Source: Pseudomonadota bacterium
GTDB taxonomy: Bacteria; Pseudomonadota; Alphaproteobacteria; Rhizobiales; Hyphomicrobiaceae
Assembly (NCBI GenBank): GCA_018242255.1
Contig: JAFECH010000349.1
Span: 20,415-84,414, forward strand
Direction: 5' to 3'
Length of the DNA: 64,000 bases
Part shown: in pieces, positions 27,985 through 39,038 of the stretch
Numbering within the stretch: position 1 is the first letter of the stretch
How the letters are laid out: each line of letters starts with the position of its first letter
The notes under the pieces: generated by a model
Database searches by the model: none
The model's input: only the letters and a program-made list of their open reading frames with translations
What the model was told of the DNA's origin: nothing
Made by a program: the position numbers and the translations under genes

Positions 27985-28202
27985 CAGCGGCCTCGCGGAG
28001 ACAAGCGCTTATCAGCAGTTATTGAAGATTGGAGCATTCTCAGAGCGTTCCGCCGTGGGCCTTGCGCACGAAGTCATGAGGCCCGAATGAAGAGAAATCA
28101 AACGCGGTCGCTTAAGTCAAATTGCAGGCACGAGCCCAAAGCGGTTGGCCATAAAGCGCAGACGGCCACCGGGCCGTCCGCGCAAAAATCCTGAGCGTGA
28201 AA

Positions 28203-28457
28203 TCAGTCTGCGCTCATGTTGAGAAGCTTGAAGTCTTTGTCGAACTTCAGGTCATAGGCGCCGTTCTTACACTTGGCGTCGTCAAGCTCGAAGACACCGG
28301 TTCCTTCGGTTTCCTTTTCCCACTTGCCGCCGTCGCAGCCCAAGGCAGAGGCCGCAGCCGTAGCGCTCTTCATTTCGTCCTCGGTGAGGGGCGTGTCTGC
28401 AAAAGCCGGAATGGCCATCGCGAACACCGCACCAGCAACGATGGTGAAACGTTTCAT
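28203..28457 (-). CDS. Small exported protein
   Basis: 84 residues with a signal peptide ending near AFADT (residue 21). The mature part of about 63 residues has ALGCDGGKWEKETEGTGVFELDDAKCKNGAYDLKFDKDFKL, which recalls a single PepSY-like unit (charged helix, then short strands) with two cysteines. It is presumably periplasmic. ATG is preceded by GGAGAGAG. Function unknown. Confidence 0.72.
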   Translation of the reverse strand: MKRFTIVAGAVFAMAIPAFADTPLTEDEMKSATAAASALGCDGGKWEKETEGTGVFELDDAKCKNGAYDLKFDKDFKLLNMSAD

Positions 28458-28575
28458 CAGGTCTCTCTCCTATGACATGGTCTCGACCATTGTCATTTGT
28501 GGCGGAGATTGACCTGTTCAACCCGGGAATTTTTCCCCGAGTTTTCAAAACAGACGGAATGAACTTGCGTTATGA

Positions 28576-30399
<1,824 letters not shown>

Positions 30400-30597
30400 T
30401 TGAAACCTGAGGTTATGGGAAGCGCCGCGGGCCATGCCACTGCGGCGCAATATTGGCCTCGCACCTAGCATGGCGGGGTGGTGCAGGGCTAGGGCGGCTC
30501 GCAATAAGTTGGGTGCGGCTTAACAGTCAAACAAGGGTTTCGCCGTCGGATTTGGCACGGAATTTGTCTCGGGGAAGATCAGAATGGGGCGAGCCGA

Positions 30598-31377
30598 TCA
30601 GCGGCGCGGCGTGGCGCGGGCTTCGCTGGTGGTTTCCTCCTGGTCGCGCAGCTTCGTCAAAAACGCCTCGATATCAGGCCGAGGCGATGGCTCGCGGCCG
30701 AGCTTTTTGCGCTGATATTCTTCCATGACGCGGGCCGACACGGCGGCGCCGGGCGTCTTGAGGCGGCGGCTTCCGGCGATCAGCAGCGGATGCTGCGGTT
30801 CTTCCAGGTCGAGTTCTTCGAGGAAGGTTTCACGAAGCGCATAGAACGCCTGCAGAATGGCGTCCCGAACGAGAGCTTTTTTCTCTTTCGTGATGTCGTT
30901 CGCGACGCGTGGGTCCAAAGTCTGCAGCGCGCGGCGCATGTCGTGCAGAGGTGCATAAGGGTAGAGTCCGACGAGGCCGTCGGTCTCACCGGCGTTGCGA
31001 TAGACGATGCGCATCGTGTCGACGGTTTCGCTGACCTTGTAATAGGCGGCGAGGTAATCATCGGTCGCGAGATAGGGTTTTTCGCAGGTCGAAAGCAGGA
31101 CTGATTTGGTGCGCACGATATTGCGCCATTCCTCTTCCAGGCTTTCGACGAAGTTGGAACGCTTCTGGTAGATGTTCGAAATATAGGCGACACCGCCCGT
31201 CGCAATCAGCAACGACATGTCACGCATGAAGTCATAAAAGTTGTTGGCGGCGGAAATGACGAACGGGGGAATGCCGGGGATGTCGTTGGCGAATTTCGAG
31301 GCGAGCAGCAGCAGCAACACCAGTCCCAGCAGCCAATAGAGCCGCGTGAGCGTGCGGTTGACGGAGACGCGGGTCAT
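30598..31377 (-). CDS. Hypothetical membrane-anchored protein
   Basis: 259 residues. One clear N-terminal helix (YWLLGLVLLLLLASKF) and a second weaker one near DMSLLIATGGVAYISNIY, followed by a long soluble helical cytoplasmic part rich in charged residues. Segments such as SNFVESLEEEWRNIVRTK suggest helical bundles. I do not recognise a family. ATG 31377 has GGGAG 6 nt upstream; GTG 31380 is adjacent. It may form a transcription unit with the M50 protease gene upstream (75-nt gap). Confidence 0.7.
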   Translation of the reverse strand: MTRVSVNRTLTRLYWLLGLVLLLLLASKFANDIPGIPPFVISAANNFYDFMRDMSLLIATGGVAYISNIYQKRSNFVESLEEEWRNIVRTKSVLLSTCEKPYLATDDYLAAYYKVSETVDTMRIVYRNAGETDGLVGLYPYAPLHDMRRALQTLDPRVANDITKEKKALVRDAILQAFYALRETFLEELDLEEPQHPLLIAGSRRLKTPGAAVSARVMEEYQRKKLGREPSPRPDIEAFLTKLRDQEETTSEARATPRR

Positions 31378-31451
31378 CACTGGCTCCCGGCGAAGGCGTT
31401 AAAGTGGCGGCCAGATATGCACGGAGATAAGACGCTTTTGCAATCGTTGCG

Positions 31452-32180
31452 CTAGTGATCTTCGGCGTCGGCGGGGCGCTTCAGAATGGCCCAGTTCATA
31501 ATGGCAATCTGTGCGCCGATCAAAAGCAGGACCAGATTGTGACCGAAGCTCGCGTAGGCGGTGTAGGCGCTCCACACACCGACGGCAACGCCAAGCAGCG
31601 CAATCGCGCGGATCGCAAAGGTGCGGGACAGGATTGCGCCAAGCACGTCGCGATAAATCCGGCCGCCGTCGAGCGGGAACGCCGGAAGAAGGTTGAACAC
31701 CAGCATCGCGAGGTTGATGCGCGCCAGCATGAAAGCGGCGTAAATGGCCCACGGATTGTTCGCGAGCCATGGCTCCGGATCGATCGGACCGAATTGCCCC
31801 ATGATGCCGATTTCGGGCCGGCCGAGCACGTGCCAGCACAAAAGAAACAGCAGACCATTGGTCAGCGGGCCCGCAAACAGGATCAGAATATTCGCGAGCG
31901 TGGAGGGTGGCGCTTGCAGCATTCGCGCGTAGCCGTAGAAGCCGCCAACCAGAATTTCGCCGACAGGTACGCGAAAGAGGCGCGCGATCGTCGCGTGCCC
32001 GAGTTCGTGCAACAGCACCGACAGAAATACGCCGATCACCAGGATCGCGAAGGTATTGGGCGAATTCTGAAAGACATTCCACAAAAAAATCGGCACCAAA
32101 ATGAAAGTGATGTCGACTTTGATCGGGATGCCGCCGAGCCGGAACAGCTCCAGTCTCGGGGTGTCGCTAAGAAAATTCAT
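31452..32180 (-). CDS. Site-2 protease family (M50) protein
   Basis: 242 residues, a polytopic membrane zinc metalloprotease. The active-site HExxH is in VLLHELGHATIARLF, and the third zinc ligand Asp is in FNLLPAFPLDGGRIYRD. A further GGFYGYARML strand resembles the beta-hairpin substrate gate. It lacks PDZ and CBS domains, so it resembles short SpoIVFB-like members. The substrate is unknown; neighbours give no clear hint. Confidence 0.87.
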   Translation of the reverse strand: MNFLSDTPRLELFRLGGIPIKVDITFILVPIFLWNVFQNSPNTFAILVIGVFLSVLLHELGHATIARLFRVPVGEILVGGFYGYARMLQAPPSTLANILILFAGPLTNGLLFLLCWHVLGRPEIGIMGQFGPIDPEPWLANNPWAIYAAFMLARINLAMLVFNLLPAFPLDGGRIYRDVLGAILSRTFAIRAIALLGVAVGVWSAYTAYASFGHNLVLLLIGAQIAIMNWAILKRPADAEDH

Positions 32181-32233
32181 GATGGTCCGCCGGGATGCGC
32201 ACTCGGGTGTTGATGCCGCCTGACGGCTTCAAG

Positions 32234-32758
32234 CTATTCAGCCTGACGGATCGTGAATTTGATCGCATCTTTCTTGACGTTGCTGATCTCGACCGTGAAA
32301 GGACCGGGATCGAGATTGAAGCGGACGCTTTTGCGAAGGCCGTCGCAATCAGATTTGCCGCTGTGCGCCGTCGGTTTGAGAGCTTTGCCGTCCTTGACGA
32401 CATCGACCCAGGCGGCTGCGTCCATAGACACCTGATAGGAGCCGGGCGCGCTGCTGGGGCTGTCGAAATTGACGATGCCGCCGTAAGCCTCGCCCTGCAG
32501 TTTGTGCCGGCCGGTCGGTGCGACCGGAAACGAGACGGCGCTCATCGGTTCGAGTGCAAGCTTCATGGCTTTTTCCGGAGGCGAGGCAAGCTTGCCACCG
32601 GAAGCGACGTCCTGGCTTTCCGCCTTCATCCATTTGAGTTCGGTCGTGATGGGCCACGAGAAGCTGTTGCAACCGCCTGTTTCTGCCGCAAACGCTTGAG
32701 CAGAAGCCGCCAGCGCGAAAGCACCGACCAAAACGGAAAGAAAGCGCGTCTTGTTCAT
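32234..32758 (-). CDS. Exported hypothetical protein after mop-like gene
   Basis: 174 residues with a signal peptide (to about residue 24, AFAAETGG). The mature domain is Ser/Gly/Lys-rich with beta-strand patterns such as YGGIVNFDSPSSAPGSYQVS and FTVEISNVKKDAIKFTI. Two cysteines (GGCNSF, SDCDGL) may pair. I do not recognise a family. Its ATG lies 1 nt past the stop of the Mop-type gene, so the two are co-translated; a link to periplasmic metal or oxyanion handling is only inference. Confidence 0.72.
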   Translation of the reverse strand: MNKTRFLSVLVGAFALAASAQAFAAETGGCNSFSWPITTELKWMKAESQDVASGGKLASPPEKAMKLALEPMSAVSFPVAPTGRHKLQGEAYGGIVNFDSPSSAPGSYQVSMDAAAWVDVVKDGKALKPTAHSGKSDCDGLRKSVRFNLDPGPFTVEISNVKKDAIKFTIRQAE

Positions 32759-32759
32759 C

Positions 32760-32966
32760 TCATTCCACCGCAACCATTACATCGGAAGACTTTATCACCG
32801 CCGAGGCCGCCATGCCTTTAACGAGGCCAAGATCGTCTACAGCCTCATTGGTGATCGAAGCTGTGACGATCGTGCCGCCGACATCGATGCGCACGTGGGC
32901 TGTAGTTGCGCCCTTCGTGACTTCGACGATCTTTCCCTTCAGCACGTTTCGCGCACTAATTTTCAT
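32760..32966 (-). CDS. Mop-type molybdate-binding (TOBE) protein
   Basis: A 68-residue single TOBE domain: MKISARNVLKGKIVEVTKG followed by VRIDVGGTIVTASITNEAVDDLGL and KSSDVMVAVE. Stand-alone Mop proteins (molbindins) form hexamers that store or buffer molybdate or tungstate in the cytoplasm. ATG 32966 has AGGAG 6 nt upstream. No modABC genes are nearby. It lies 27 nt downstream of aguB and is coupled to an exported protein gene. Confidence 0.88.
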   Translation of the reverse strand: MKISARNVLKGKIVEVTKGATTAHVRIDVGGTIVTASITNEAVDDLGLVKGMAASAVIKSSDVMVAVE

Positions 32967-32993
32967 GACGCTCTCCTGCATGTCGCGCAGTAA

Positions 32994-33854
32994 TCAAATG
33001 ATGCTCTTAGCATAGAGATCCGTGCGGCGGTCACGGAAGAATCCCCAGTCGGCGCGATAGCTTTCGATCAGGTCCAGGTCGAACGTGTGCACGAGCACGC
33101 CCTCGTCATCGGCATCGAACTTCTGAACAAGTTCGCCGCGATGGTCGCTGATGAACGAGTGACCGTAAAATTTCTGCTTCACGCCGTCGTTGTCTTCGAG
33201 GCCGGTGCGATTGGCGGCGACGATCGGCACGGCGTTCGACACGGCATGACCCTGCATAGCGCGCTGCCACTGCAGATGTGTGTCGAGGCTCGCATCATAC
33301 GGCTCAGAGCCGATGGCGGTCGGATAAAAGAGGACTTCGGCGCCCTGCAAGACCATGGCGCGGGCAGTTTCCGGATACCACTGGTCCCAGCAGATCCCGA
33401 CGCCGATCTTGCCGTGCTTGGTGTTCCACGCCTTGAAGCCGGTATCGCCGGGGCGGAAATAATACTTCTCCTGATAGCCCGGACCGTCTGGAATGTGGCT
33501 CTTGCGATAGACGCCGAGGATTTCGCCGTCGGCATCGGCGATGGCGATGCTGTTGTAATAGCGCGGGCCGTCCTTCTCGAAGAACGAGATCGGAATGACG
33601 ACGTTCAGCGACTTCGCAAGCTCGCGCAGCCGCAACACTGCCGGGTGTTCCATAATTGGCCGAGCCGTCTCGAACCACTTCGGGTCCTGCCGCGTGCAGA
33701 AGTAGATGCCTTCAAAAAGCTCCGATGGCAAAATCACTTCGGCGCCACGCCCTGCCGCTTCACGGACGAACATTTCCGTCTTGGCGATGTTGGTTTCGAG
33801 GTCCGGACCGTAAGAGGTTTGAATGCTCCCAACGGTGATCGAGCGTCGCGCCAT
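32994..33854 (-). CDS. aguB: N-carbamoylputrescine amidase
   Basis: A 286-residue nitrilase-superfamily enzyme hydrolysing N-carbamoylputrescine to putrescine, CO2 and NH3. The Glu-Lys-Cys triad is in PSELFEGIYF, YRKSHIPDGPGY and GVGICWDQWYPE. Its start abuts the aguA stop (no gap), so both are translated from one mRNA. Together they form the agmatine to putrescine route. Confidence 0.95.
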   Translation of the reverse strand: MARRSITVGSIQTSYGPDLETNIAKTEMFVREAAGRGAEVILPSELFEGIYFCTRQDPKWFETARPIMEHPAVLRLRELAKSLNVVIPISFFEKDGPRYYNSIAIADADGEILGVYRKSHIPDGPGYQEKYYFRPGDTGFKAWNTKHGKIGVGICWDQWYPETARAMVLQGAEVLFYPTAIGSEPYDASLDTHLQWQRAMQGHAVSNAVPIVAANRTGLEDNDGVKQKFYGHSFISDHRGELVQKFDADDEGVLVHTFDLDLIESYRADWGFFRDRRTDLYAKSII

Positions 33855-34880
33855 CTACAGAGGCTCCTGTTGAGTGATGCAGTGGAAGGATCCGCCACCG
33901 GCTTCGCCGCAGCCGAGCAGGCCACGCGAGGATACGCCGACGACTGCGCGTGTCGGGAAGACAGCTTGGAGCGCTGAAAGCGCGTCGGCTTCCGTAGCAG
34001 TCCCATAAATCGGAACGACGACAACATCGTTGGCGATGAGGAAATTCATATGGGACGCGGGCGAGATTTCGCCAAGTGCATTGCGATAGAGACCTACTCC
34101 GGGGATGCGGACGACATCGAGCTTGCGACCCATCGCGTCGGTCGCCTTTTCCAGAGATGCGGCGATGGCGTTGAGGATTTCGGCATTCGGATCGTCAGGC
34201 CCGGCAGGCGCCTGACAGACGACGCGGCCCGGCGCAACAAAGCGAGCGATGTTGTCGACGTGGCCATCGGTGTGGTCGTTCTTCAGGCCTTCGTCGATCC
34301 AGATGACTTTCTTGGTTCCGAACGCGCGGGCGAGCGCGGCTTCGGCTGCCTCTTTGGTCCAGCCGTTGCGATTGGGATTGAGCAACGTCTGCTGCGTCGC
34401 GAGGATCGTGCCTTCGCCGTCATGATCGACCGCACCGCCTTCGATCACGAAATCGAAGCGCCGCACGGGAACGTCTGACAGGCGCGCCACGTCATCGCCG
34501 ACGGTCGCGTCGTCCGGCAGATCATATTTTCCGCCCCAGCTGTTGGTCTTGAAACGCAGCGCAACGCGGCCGTTGCCGAGTTGAGCGAAGATCGGGCCGG
34601 TGTCACGCAGCCAGATATCGCCGTACTTTCCCGGAATGAGTTCGGCGGCGTCGCGAAGCGCGGCTTCAGCCGATGCCTTGGCTTCCTCGCCATTGACGAG
34701 CAGCCGGACTTTGTTGCCGGCGATGCTCAAAGCGCGAATGAGGGCGGCGACGTCGCGGCGCGGGGATTCAAGATCGCCGTTCCACTCGTCGGGATCGGCG
34801 GGCCAAGCAGTCCAGATCGCTTTCTGGGGCGCCCATTCGGCAGGTGTCACTACCGGCAGGCCGTCGGCCGCGACTGTCAT
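33855..34880 (-). CDS. aguA: Agmatine deiminase
   Basis: A 341-residue guanidino-group-modifying enzyme converting agmatine to N-carbamoylputrescine and ammonia. It has WTAWPADPDEWNG, RDTGPIF, the catalytic DEGLKNDHTDGHVDN segment and the C-terminal GLLGCGEAGGGSFHCITQ, containing the nucleophilic Cys. GAGG 9 nt before ATG 34880 sets the start; an in-frame TTG at 34898 lies upstream of that site. It is operonic with aguB. Confidence 0.95.
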   Translation of the reverse strand: MTVAADGLPVVTPAEWAPQKAIWTAWPADPDEWNGDLESPRRDVAALIRALSIAGNKVRLLVNGEEAKASAEAALRDAAELIPGKYGDIWLRDTGPIFAQLGNGRVALRFKTNSWGGKYDLPDDATVGDDVARLSDVPVRRFDFVIEGGAVDHDGEGTILATQQTLLNPNRNGWTKEAAEAALARAFGTKKVIWIDEGLKNDHTDGHVDNIARFVAPGRVVCQAPAGPDDPNAEILNAIAASLEKATDAMGRKLDVVRIPGVGLYRNALGEISPASHMNFLIANDVVVVPIYGTATEADALSALQAVFPTRAVVGVSSRGLLGCGEAGGGSFHCITQQEPL

Positions 34881-34983
34881 ATTTTGGGTCCTCGTCAATT
34901 CATGTGGGGAGCAATACGCTCTTAGAAGCAGGCCATGTCGGGGATGGGGTCCGTCGCGTCAAGAGTGCAGATGCGACGGGGCC

Positions 34984-35004
34984 AAAAATAGCCGCCGTGG
35001 CGGC
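34984..35004 (-). terminator. Probable terminator after the small membrane gene
   Basis: A short stem, GCCGC/GCGGC, with loop CACG is followed on the minus strand by TATTTTT. It lies between the 72-residue membrane protein gene and aguA. Confidence 0.5.
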
Positions 35005-35031
35005 GAATTGTTTACCAAAGGGCCGGTTTCG

Positions 35032-35250
35032 TCACACGCGCCTGCTGAACAGCATCCCGAGCAGTCCGACGATGATGGCCGCCGGAATGACGACCAAGGC
35101 CATGGCGCCGATGGTCACCGCCAAGCCAAACATCACGAAGGCAATGACGCCGAACAGCAGGATCGCCGCCAGGAAGGCGACGAGCTTGAAGAGCCATTCG
35201 CGCCACCCCGTGAGCACGGTCGTTTCGCCGTTTCTGGTGATGACGATCAT
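35032..35250 (-). CDS. Small membrane protein
   Basis: 72 residues with two hydrophobic helices (LVAFLAAILLFGVIAFVMFG and TIGAMALVVIPAAIIVGLLG) after a short soluble start, MIVITRNGETTVLTGWREWLFK. Such two-helix proteins occur next to argG in some alphaproteobacteria. No function is known. The gap to argG upstream is about 30 nt, so it may be cotranscribed. ATG 35250 is preferred to 35262. Confidence 0.68.
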   Translation of the reverse strand: MIVITRNGETTVLTGWREWLFKLVAFLAAILLFGVIAFVMFGLAVTIGAMALVVIPAAIIVGLLGMLFSRRV

Positions 35251-35279
35251 GGGGATCTCCAACCTCGGCGTGATACCGA

Positions 35280-36515
35280 TCAGCTATTGTCCTGGTTCCG
35301 TTTCCCGAGCGTGCGCAAGCGGAGCGCGTTGAGCTTGATGAAGCCTTCGGCGTCTTTCTGGTCGTAGGCGCCCTTGTCGTCCTCAAAGGTGACGAGTGTC
35401 GGCGAATAGAGCGACTTCGCGCTCTCGCGACCGACGGGAATGACGTTGCCCTTGTAGAGTTCGAGCGTCACTTCGCCCTCGACGTTTTCCTGGCTCTTGT
35501 CGATCAAGGCCTGGAGCATTTCGCGCTCGGGCGAGAACCAGAAACCGTTATAGATCAGCTCGGCGTAGCGCGGCATGATCTCGTCTTTGAGGTGAGCGGC
35601 GCCTCGGTCGAGCGTCAGGCTTTCGATGGCGCGGTGGGCGGCGAGCAGGATCGTGCCGCCGGGCGTTTCATAGACGCCGCGCGATTTCATGCCGACGAAG
35701 CGGTTCTCGACGAGGTCGATGCGGCCGATGCCGTTGTCGCGGCCGAGATCGTTCAGCGCTTTCAGCAGCGTTGCGGGCGAGAGTTTTTGGCCGTTGAGAG
35801 AAACGGCATCGCCCTTTTCAAAGCCGATTTTGATGGTCGTGACTTTGTCCGGCGCGTCCATCGGCGAGATCGTGCGCTGATAGACAACTTCCGGCGGCTT
35901 CTTCGCGGGATCTTCGAGCACTTTGCCTTCGGACGAGGAATGCAGCAGGTTGGCATCGACCGAGAACGGCGATTCCCCTTCCTTGTCCTTGGCGACCGGA
36001 ATCTGATGTTCACGCGCGAACTTCAGAAGTTCTTCGCGGCCTTTGAACGTCCACTCGCGCCAGGGCGCGATGATCTTGATGCCGGGCTCAAGCGAATAAT
36101 AGCCAAGCTCGAAGCGGACCTGATCGTTGCCCTTGCCGGTCGCGCCGTGGCAGACGGCATCGGCGCCGACCTTGCGCGCGATCTCGATCTGTTTCTTGGC
36201 GATCAGCGGTCGCGCGATCGAGGTGCCGAGCAGATAGATGCCTTCGTAAACCGTGTTGGCGCGGAACATCGGGAAGACGTAGTCGCGGACGAACTCCTCG
36301 CGCAGGTCTTCGACGAATATGTTTTCCGGCTTGATGCCGAGCATCAGCGCTTTCTGGCGCGCGGGCTCAAGCTCTTCGCCCTGGCCGAGATCGGCCGTGA
36401 ACGTTACGACTTCGGCGCCGTAGGTCTCTTGCAGCCATTTCAGGATGATGGAGGTGTCGAGGCCGCCCGAATAGGCGAGGACAACTTTTTTCACGGATTT
36501 GGGCGCGGCGCTCAT
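35280..36515 (-). CDS. argG: Argininosuccinate synthase
   Basis: A 411-residue enzyme condensing citrulline and aspartate with ATP in arginine synthesis. The PP-loop [18 protein letters not shown] is at residues about 11-28. [32 protein letters not shown] and [17 protein letters not shown] are conserved. Full length. A small membrane protein gene follows. Confidence 0.97.
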   Translation of the reverse strand: MSAAPKSVKKVVLAYSGGLDTSIILKWLQETYGAEVVTFTADLGQGEELEPARQKALMLGIKPENIFVEDLREEFVRDYVFPMFRANTVYEGIYLLGTSIARPLIAKKQIEIARKVGADAVCHGATGKGNDQVRFELGYYSLEPGIKIIAPWREWTFKGREELLKFAREHQIPVAKDKEGESPFSVDANLLHSSSEGKVLEDPAKKPPEVVYQRTISPMDAPDKVTTIKIGFEKGDAVSLNGQKLSPATLLKALNDLGRDNGIGRIDLVENRFVGMKSRGVYETPGGTILLAAHRAIESLTLDRGAAHLKDEIMPRYAELIYNGFWFSPEREMLQALIDKSQENVEGEVTLELYKGNVIPVGRESAKSLYSPTLVTFEDDKGAYDQKDAEGFIKLNALRLRTLGKRNQDNS

Positions 36516-36664
36516 GGACGGTATGGCTCTTTTGGCTCTTGAGATGGAATTGGGCGGGAAACGCGCGGCACTATAGGGTCGGCGGCGCTACCCGCAAGTG
36601 GAGTAGACGGGGGAAACCGACTTGTCGCAACGAAAGTCGGCGTATGGCGAAGATGGAGGACACC

Positions 36665-37279
36665 GTGGGGGCGACAATTATGTTTTGGTACGAATTCGCG
36701 TCGACCTATTCGTATCTCAGCGCAATGCGGATCGCAGAGGCGGCTGAGCGGGCTGAGGTCGAGGTTGAATGGCGGCCGTTTCTGCTCGGCCCGATATTCA
36801 AATCGCAAGGCTGGGACACGTCTCCGTTCAATCTTTATCCGGCCAAGGGCCGATACATGGTGCGCGATATCGCGCGGACGGCTGCGTCGCGCGGGCTCAC
36901 CTTCGAGATGCCCGCGACGTTCCCCGGCAACGGCCTGAAAGCCGCGCGTCTCGCCATCGCCGCCAAAGCGCAGGGCGAGATCGGCAGCTTCACCCGCGCG
37001 GTCTACGCGGCAGCGTTCGGCAAGGGTTTGGACATCTTCGATGACGCTGTCTTGACGGATTGCCTTCTGTCCGCAGGCCTCGATCCGGAAGCGATGTGCG
37101 TGCTGGCCGCAGACCCCGCTATCAAAGCGACTTTACGCGCCAACACGGACGAGGCGCAGGCGCTGGGCATATTCGGGGCGCCGAGCTTCACGACCGGCGA
37201 TGGCGAACTGTTCTGGGGGGACGATCGGCTGGATCAGGCTCTGGCGTGGGCGAGAGCGAAATCGGGCGCTAATTCGTGA
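36665..37279 (+). CDS. 2-hydroxychromene-2-carboxylate isomerase-like (DsbA fold)
   Basis: About 204 residues of the kappa-class GST/HCCA isomerase group. It has FWYEFASTYSYLSAMR (Ser in the active-site position of the family), WRPFLLGPIFKSQGW, and the C-terminal LGIFGAPSFTTGDGELFWGDDRLDQAL thioredoxin-fold signature with the cis-Pro. It likely acts on a glutathione adduct or aromatic intermediate, though no aromatic pathway genes are near. GTG 36665 has GGAGG 5 nt upstream; ATGs at 36644, 36653 and 36680 are alternatives. Confidence 0.85.
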   Translation: MGATIMFWYEFASTYSYLSAMRIAEAAERAEVEVEWRPFLLGPIFKSQGWDTSPFNLYPAKGRYMVRDIARTAASRGLTFEMPATFPGNGLKAARLAIAAKAQGEIGSFTRAVYAAAFGKGLDIFDDAVLTDCLLSAGLDPEAMCVLAADPAIKATLRANTDEAQALGIFGAPSFTTGDGELFWGDDRLDQALAWARAKSGANS

Positions 37280-37465
37280 GGCTTTTTACGCGGTGTTACA
37301 GCAGCGCGATGAAGACCTTACGAGATTGTATTGCTGCGCTTTCATGCTTTTGCATTGCACTCGATTCGTGAACATAAAAAAGGCTTCCGAGGGGTGTTTG
37401 CGGTGTTTCTGACCTGCGGAAGCTGTTAGAAGCGCGGGAACTAATCTCAGTGGGGGAGATGGGGC

Positions 37466-38293
37466 GTGACCAGATCGATTCGCATTGTCGGAAGACTCGC
37501 TTGGATCGGGTTTTTCAGTGCCGCACTGGCGTTGCCGCTCGGCGCTGAAGAAATCACCGTAACGGTCCCGCCGGACGATCCGCCCGCGCAGTCGCAGCCA
37601 AGCAATTCGGCTTACGATCCGACCGCGCACCCCACCGACGATCGCGCGCTGCAAAGTTCAGCTCAGGCCGATGCGCCGGCTGAAACCGCCCCTTCCGAGC
37701 CTGCGGCGGCGGCGCCCGCTGCGCAAGCGCCGGCGGAAAAGCCCGCACCGGCTGCTGCCGAAGCTGCTCCGGCGGCGGGGCCAGCAGCTCCCGTCGTGAA
37801 GAAAACGCATAAGAAAACGAAGAAAGCAGCCAACCCGGCAGCCGCGCCTGCCGCGGAGACAGCCGAAGCCGCGCCCGAGAAAAAAGAGAAGAAGACCAAG
37901 TCGGCCAAGGCGTCGTGTCTCAACCTCACGGAAGATCAGTGCGGAACCAATACGGCCTGCATCTGGGTCGCAGCCGGCACCAACGATGCCGGCAAGGCAA
38001 CCAAGGCGCGGTGCCGGTCTATGGCGATCCTGAAACGGGAAATCGATAAGGCCGCGAAATCTGCCAAGACGAAAGAGCCTGAAGTTCTGCCGTGGGCCAA
38101 GACGACGGCCACGGGATCGACTTCCACAGCGACTACGGCCGAGACTAAGCCGGAGAAGAAGACCGTTCACCACAAGAAGGCAAAGGCGAAGCCTGCCGCG
38201 GTGACTCCGCCGGCTGAGGCCGCTCCTGCTGAAGCTCCCGCTGCGGCAGGTGGTGGCGCTGCGCCTGCGTCGGACGCGGGCGGCGCAGACTAA
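37466..38293 (+). CDS. Exported Ala/Pro/Lys-rich protein with a Cys-rich module
   Basis: 275 residues. A signal peptide runs to about LGAEE (residue 28). Then come an Ala/Pro-rich linker, a Lys/Ala-rich stretch (KKTHKKTKKAANPAAA), a compact Cys module of about 35 residues (SCLNLTEDQCGTNTACIWV...KARCRSM, four cysteines), and a C-terminal Lys/Ala/Pro-rich region. The start is GTG, supported by GGGGGAG 7 nt upstream. Low-complexity linkers suggest spanning of peptidoglycan or a surface role. No family recognised. Confidence 0.72.
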   Translation: MTRSIRIVGRLAWIGFFSAALALPLGAEEITVTVPPDDPPAQSQPSNSAYDPTAHPTDDRALQSSAQADAPAETAPSEPAAAAPAAQAPAEKPAPAAAEAAPAAGPAAPVVKKTHKKTKKAANPAAAPAAETAEAAPEKKEKKTKSAKASCLNLTEDQCGTNTACIWVAAGTNDAGKATKARCRSMAILKREIDKAAKSAKTKEPEVLPWAKTTATGSTSTATTAETKPEKKTVHHKKAKAKPAAVTPPAEAAPAEAPAAAGGGAAPASDAGGAD

Positions 38294-38343
38294 GCCGCCA
38301 ATTCCAACGCGTGGGCCGATTTACTTCGCTGCTGGCTATTGCG

Positions 38344-38916
38344 TCAGTGCAGGTAACCCGGCCATCGCGGCGCGACGGGAACGTTGCGCTCAAGGCTTTT
38401 CCGGCCTTCGTCGCTACCAAAAACCAAACGCCATTGAGCGCAAGCGGCATCGGCGGCGTCCATGGCCGATGTGCTGGCGCGGGCCGTTGGCGCTGCGACC
38501 GCGTAAGGGACGCCGTACGACAGCATCATCGCGACCATCGGCGCCTGATAGAACGTCCACGGCGTGGCGGCCCAGAAAGCCTGGACGGCTGGTGGAAATG
38601 CAGGGGGCGCCATCATTGATGGCCGTGGCACCGCTTGTCCGGCCGACCAATAGGCCGAGCAGGCGCTGGCCATCGCGAGCCACGATTGCATGATATCGGG
38701 TTGTGCGGGCGGCTGCGGTTTTGGAACCGGGGTCCAAGCTTCGAACCAAGCGGCCCACGGGGCGACGGGCTCCGGGGGACGGAGGCTCTCCGGCGTCATT
38801 TCTTCGTAAAGTCGCTTCTGACAGGCGAGGGAGGCGGCAACCGAGGCCTGGCCCATCTCGAACATGGCTTCCGTCGCTTTCTGCAGAAAGCGAAAATGCA
38901 GCGCGCAGTCGAACAC
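38344..38916 (-). CDS. Hypothetical Trp/Pro/Met-rich protein, phasin-like N terminus
   Basis: 190 residues from GTG 38916 (AGAGGG 9 nt upstream). The first 45 residues are a helix-forming FLQKATEAMFEMGQASVAASLACQ-type segment like phasins. The rest is rich in Pro, Ala, Met and Trp (repeated AxW/YWS/FW), for example PWAAWFEAWTPVPKPQPP and PSMMAPPAFPPAVQAFW. No catalytic motif. It could be an amphipathic granule-associated protein. Convergent with the 37466 gene. Confidence 0.62.
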   Translation of the reverse strand: MFDCALHFRFLQKATEAMFEMGQASVAASLACQKRLYEEMTPESLRPPEPVAPWAAWFEAWTPVPKPQPPAQPDIMQSWLAMASACSAYWSAGQAVPRPSMMAPPAFPPAVQAFWAATPWTFYQAPMVAMMLSYGVPYAVAAPTARASTSAMDAADAACAQWRLVFGSDEGRKSLERNVPVAPRWPGYLH

Positions 38917-39038
38917 GGGCGTTTTCCCTCTATCTCTGCGACAAAGTAGCATGGTTGCTGCGATGCAGCAACAGCGGAGCGTCCGGGCAACGGTTTTGGT
39001 TAATCACGTCTGCGAGAGGGCCGCGAGTGAAAATGCAA

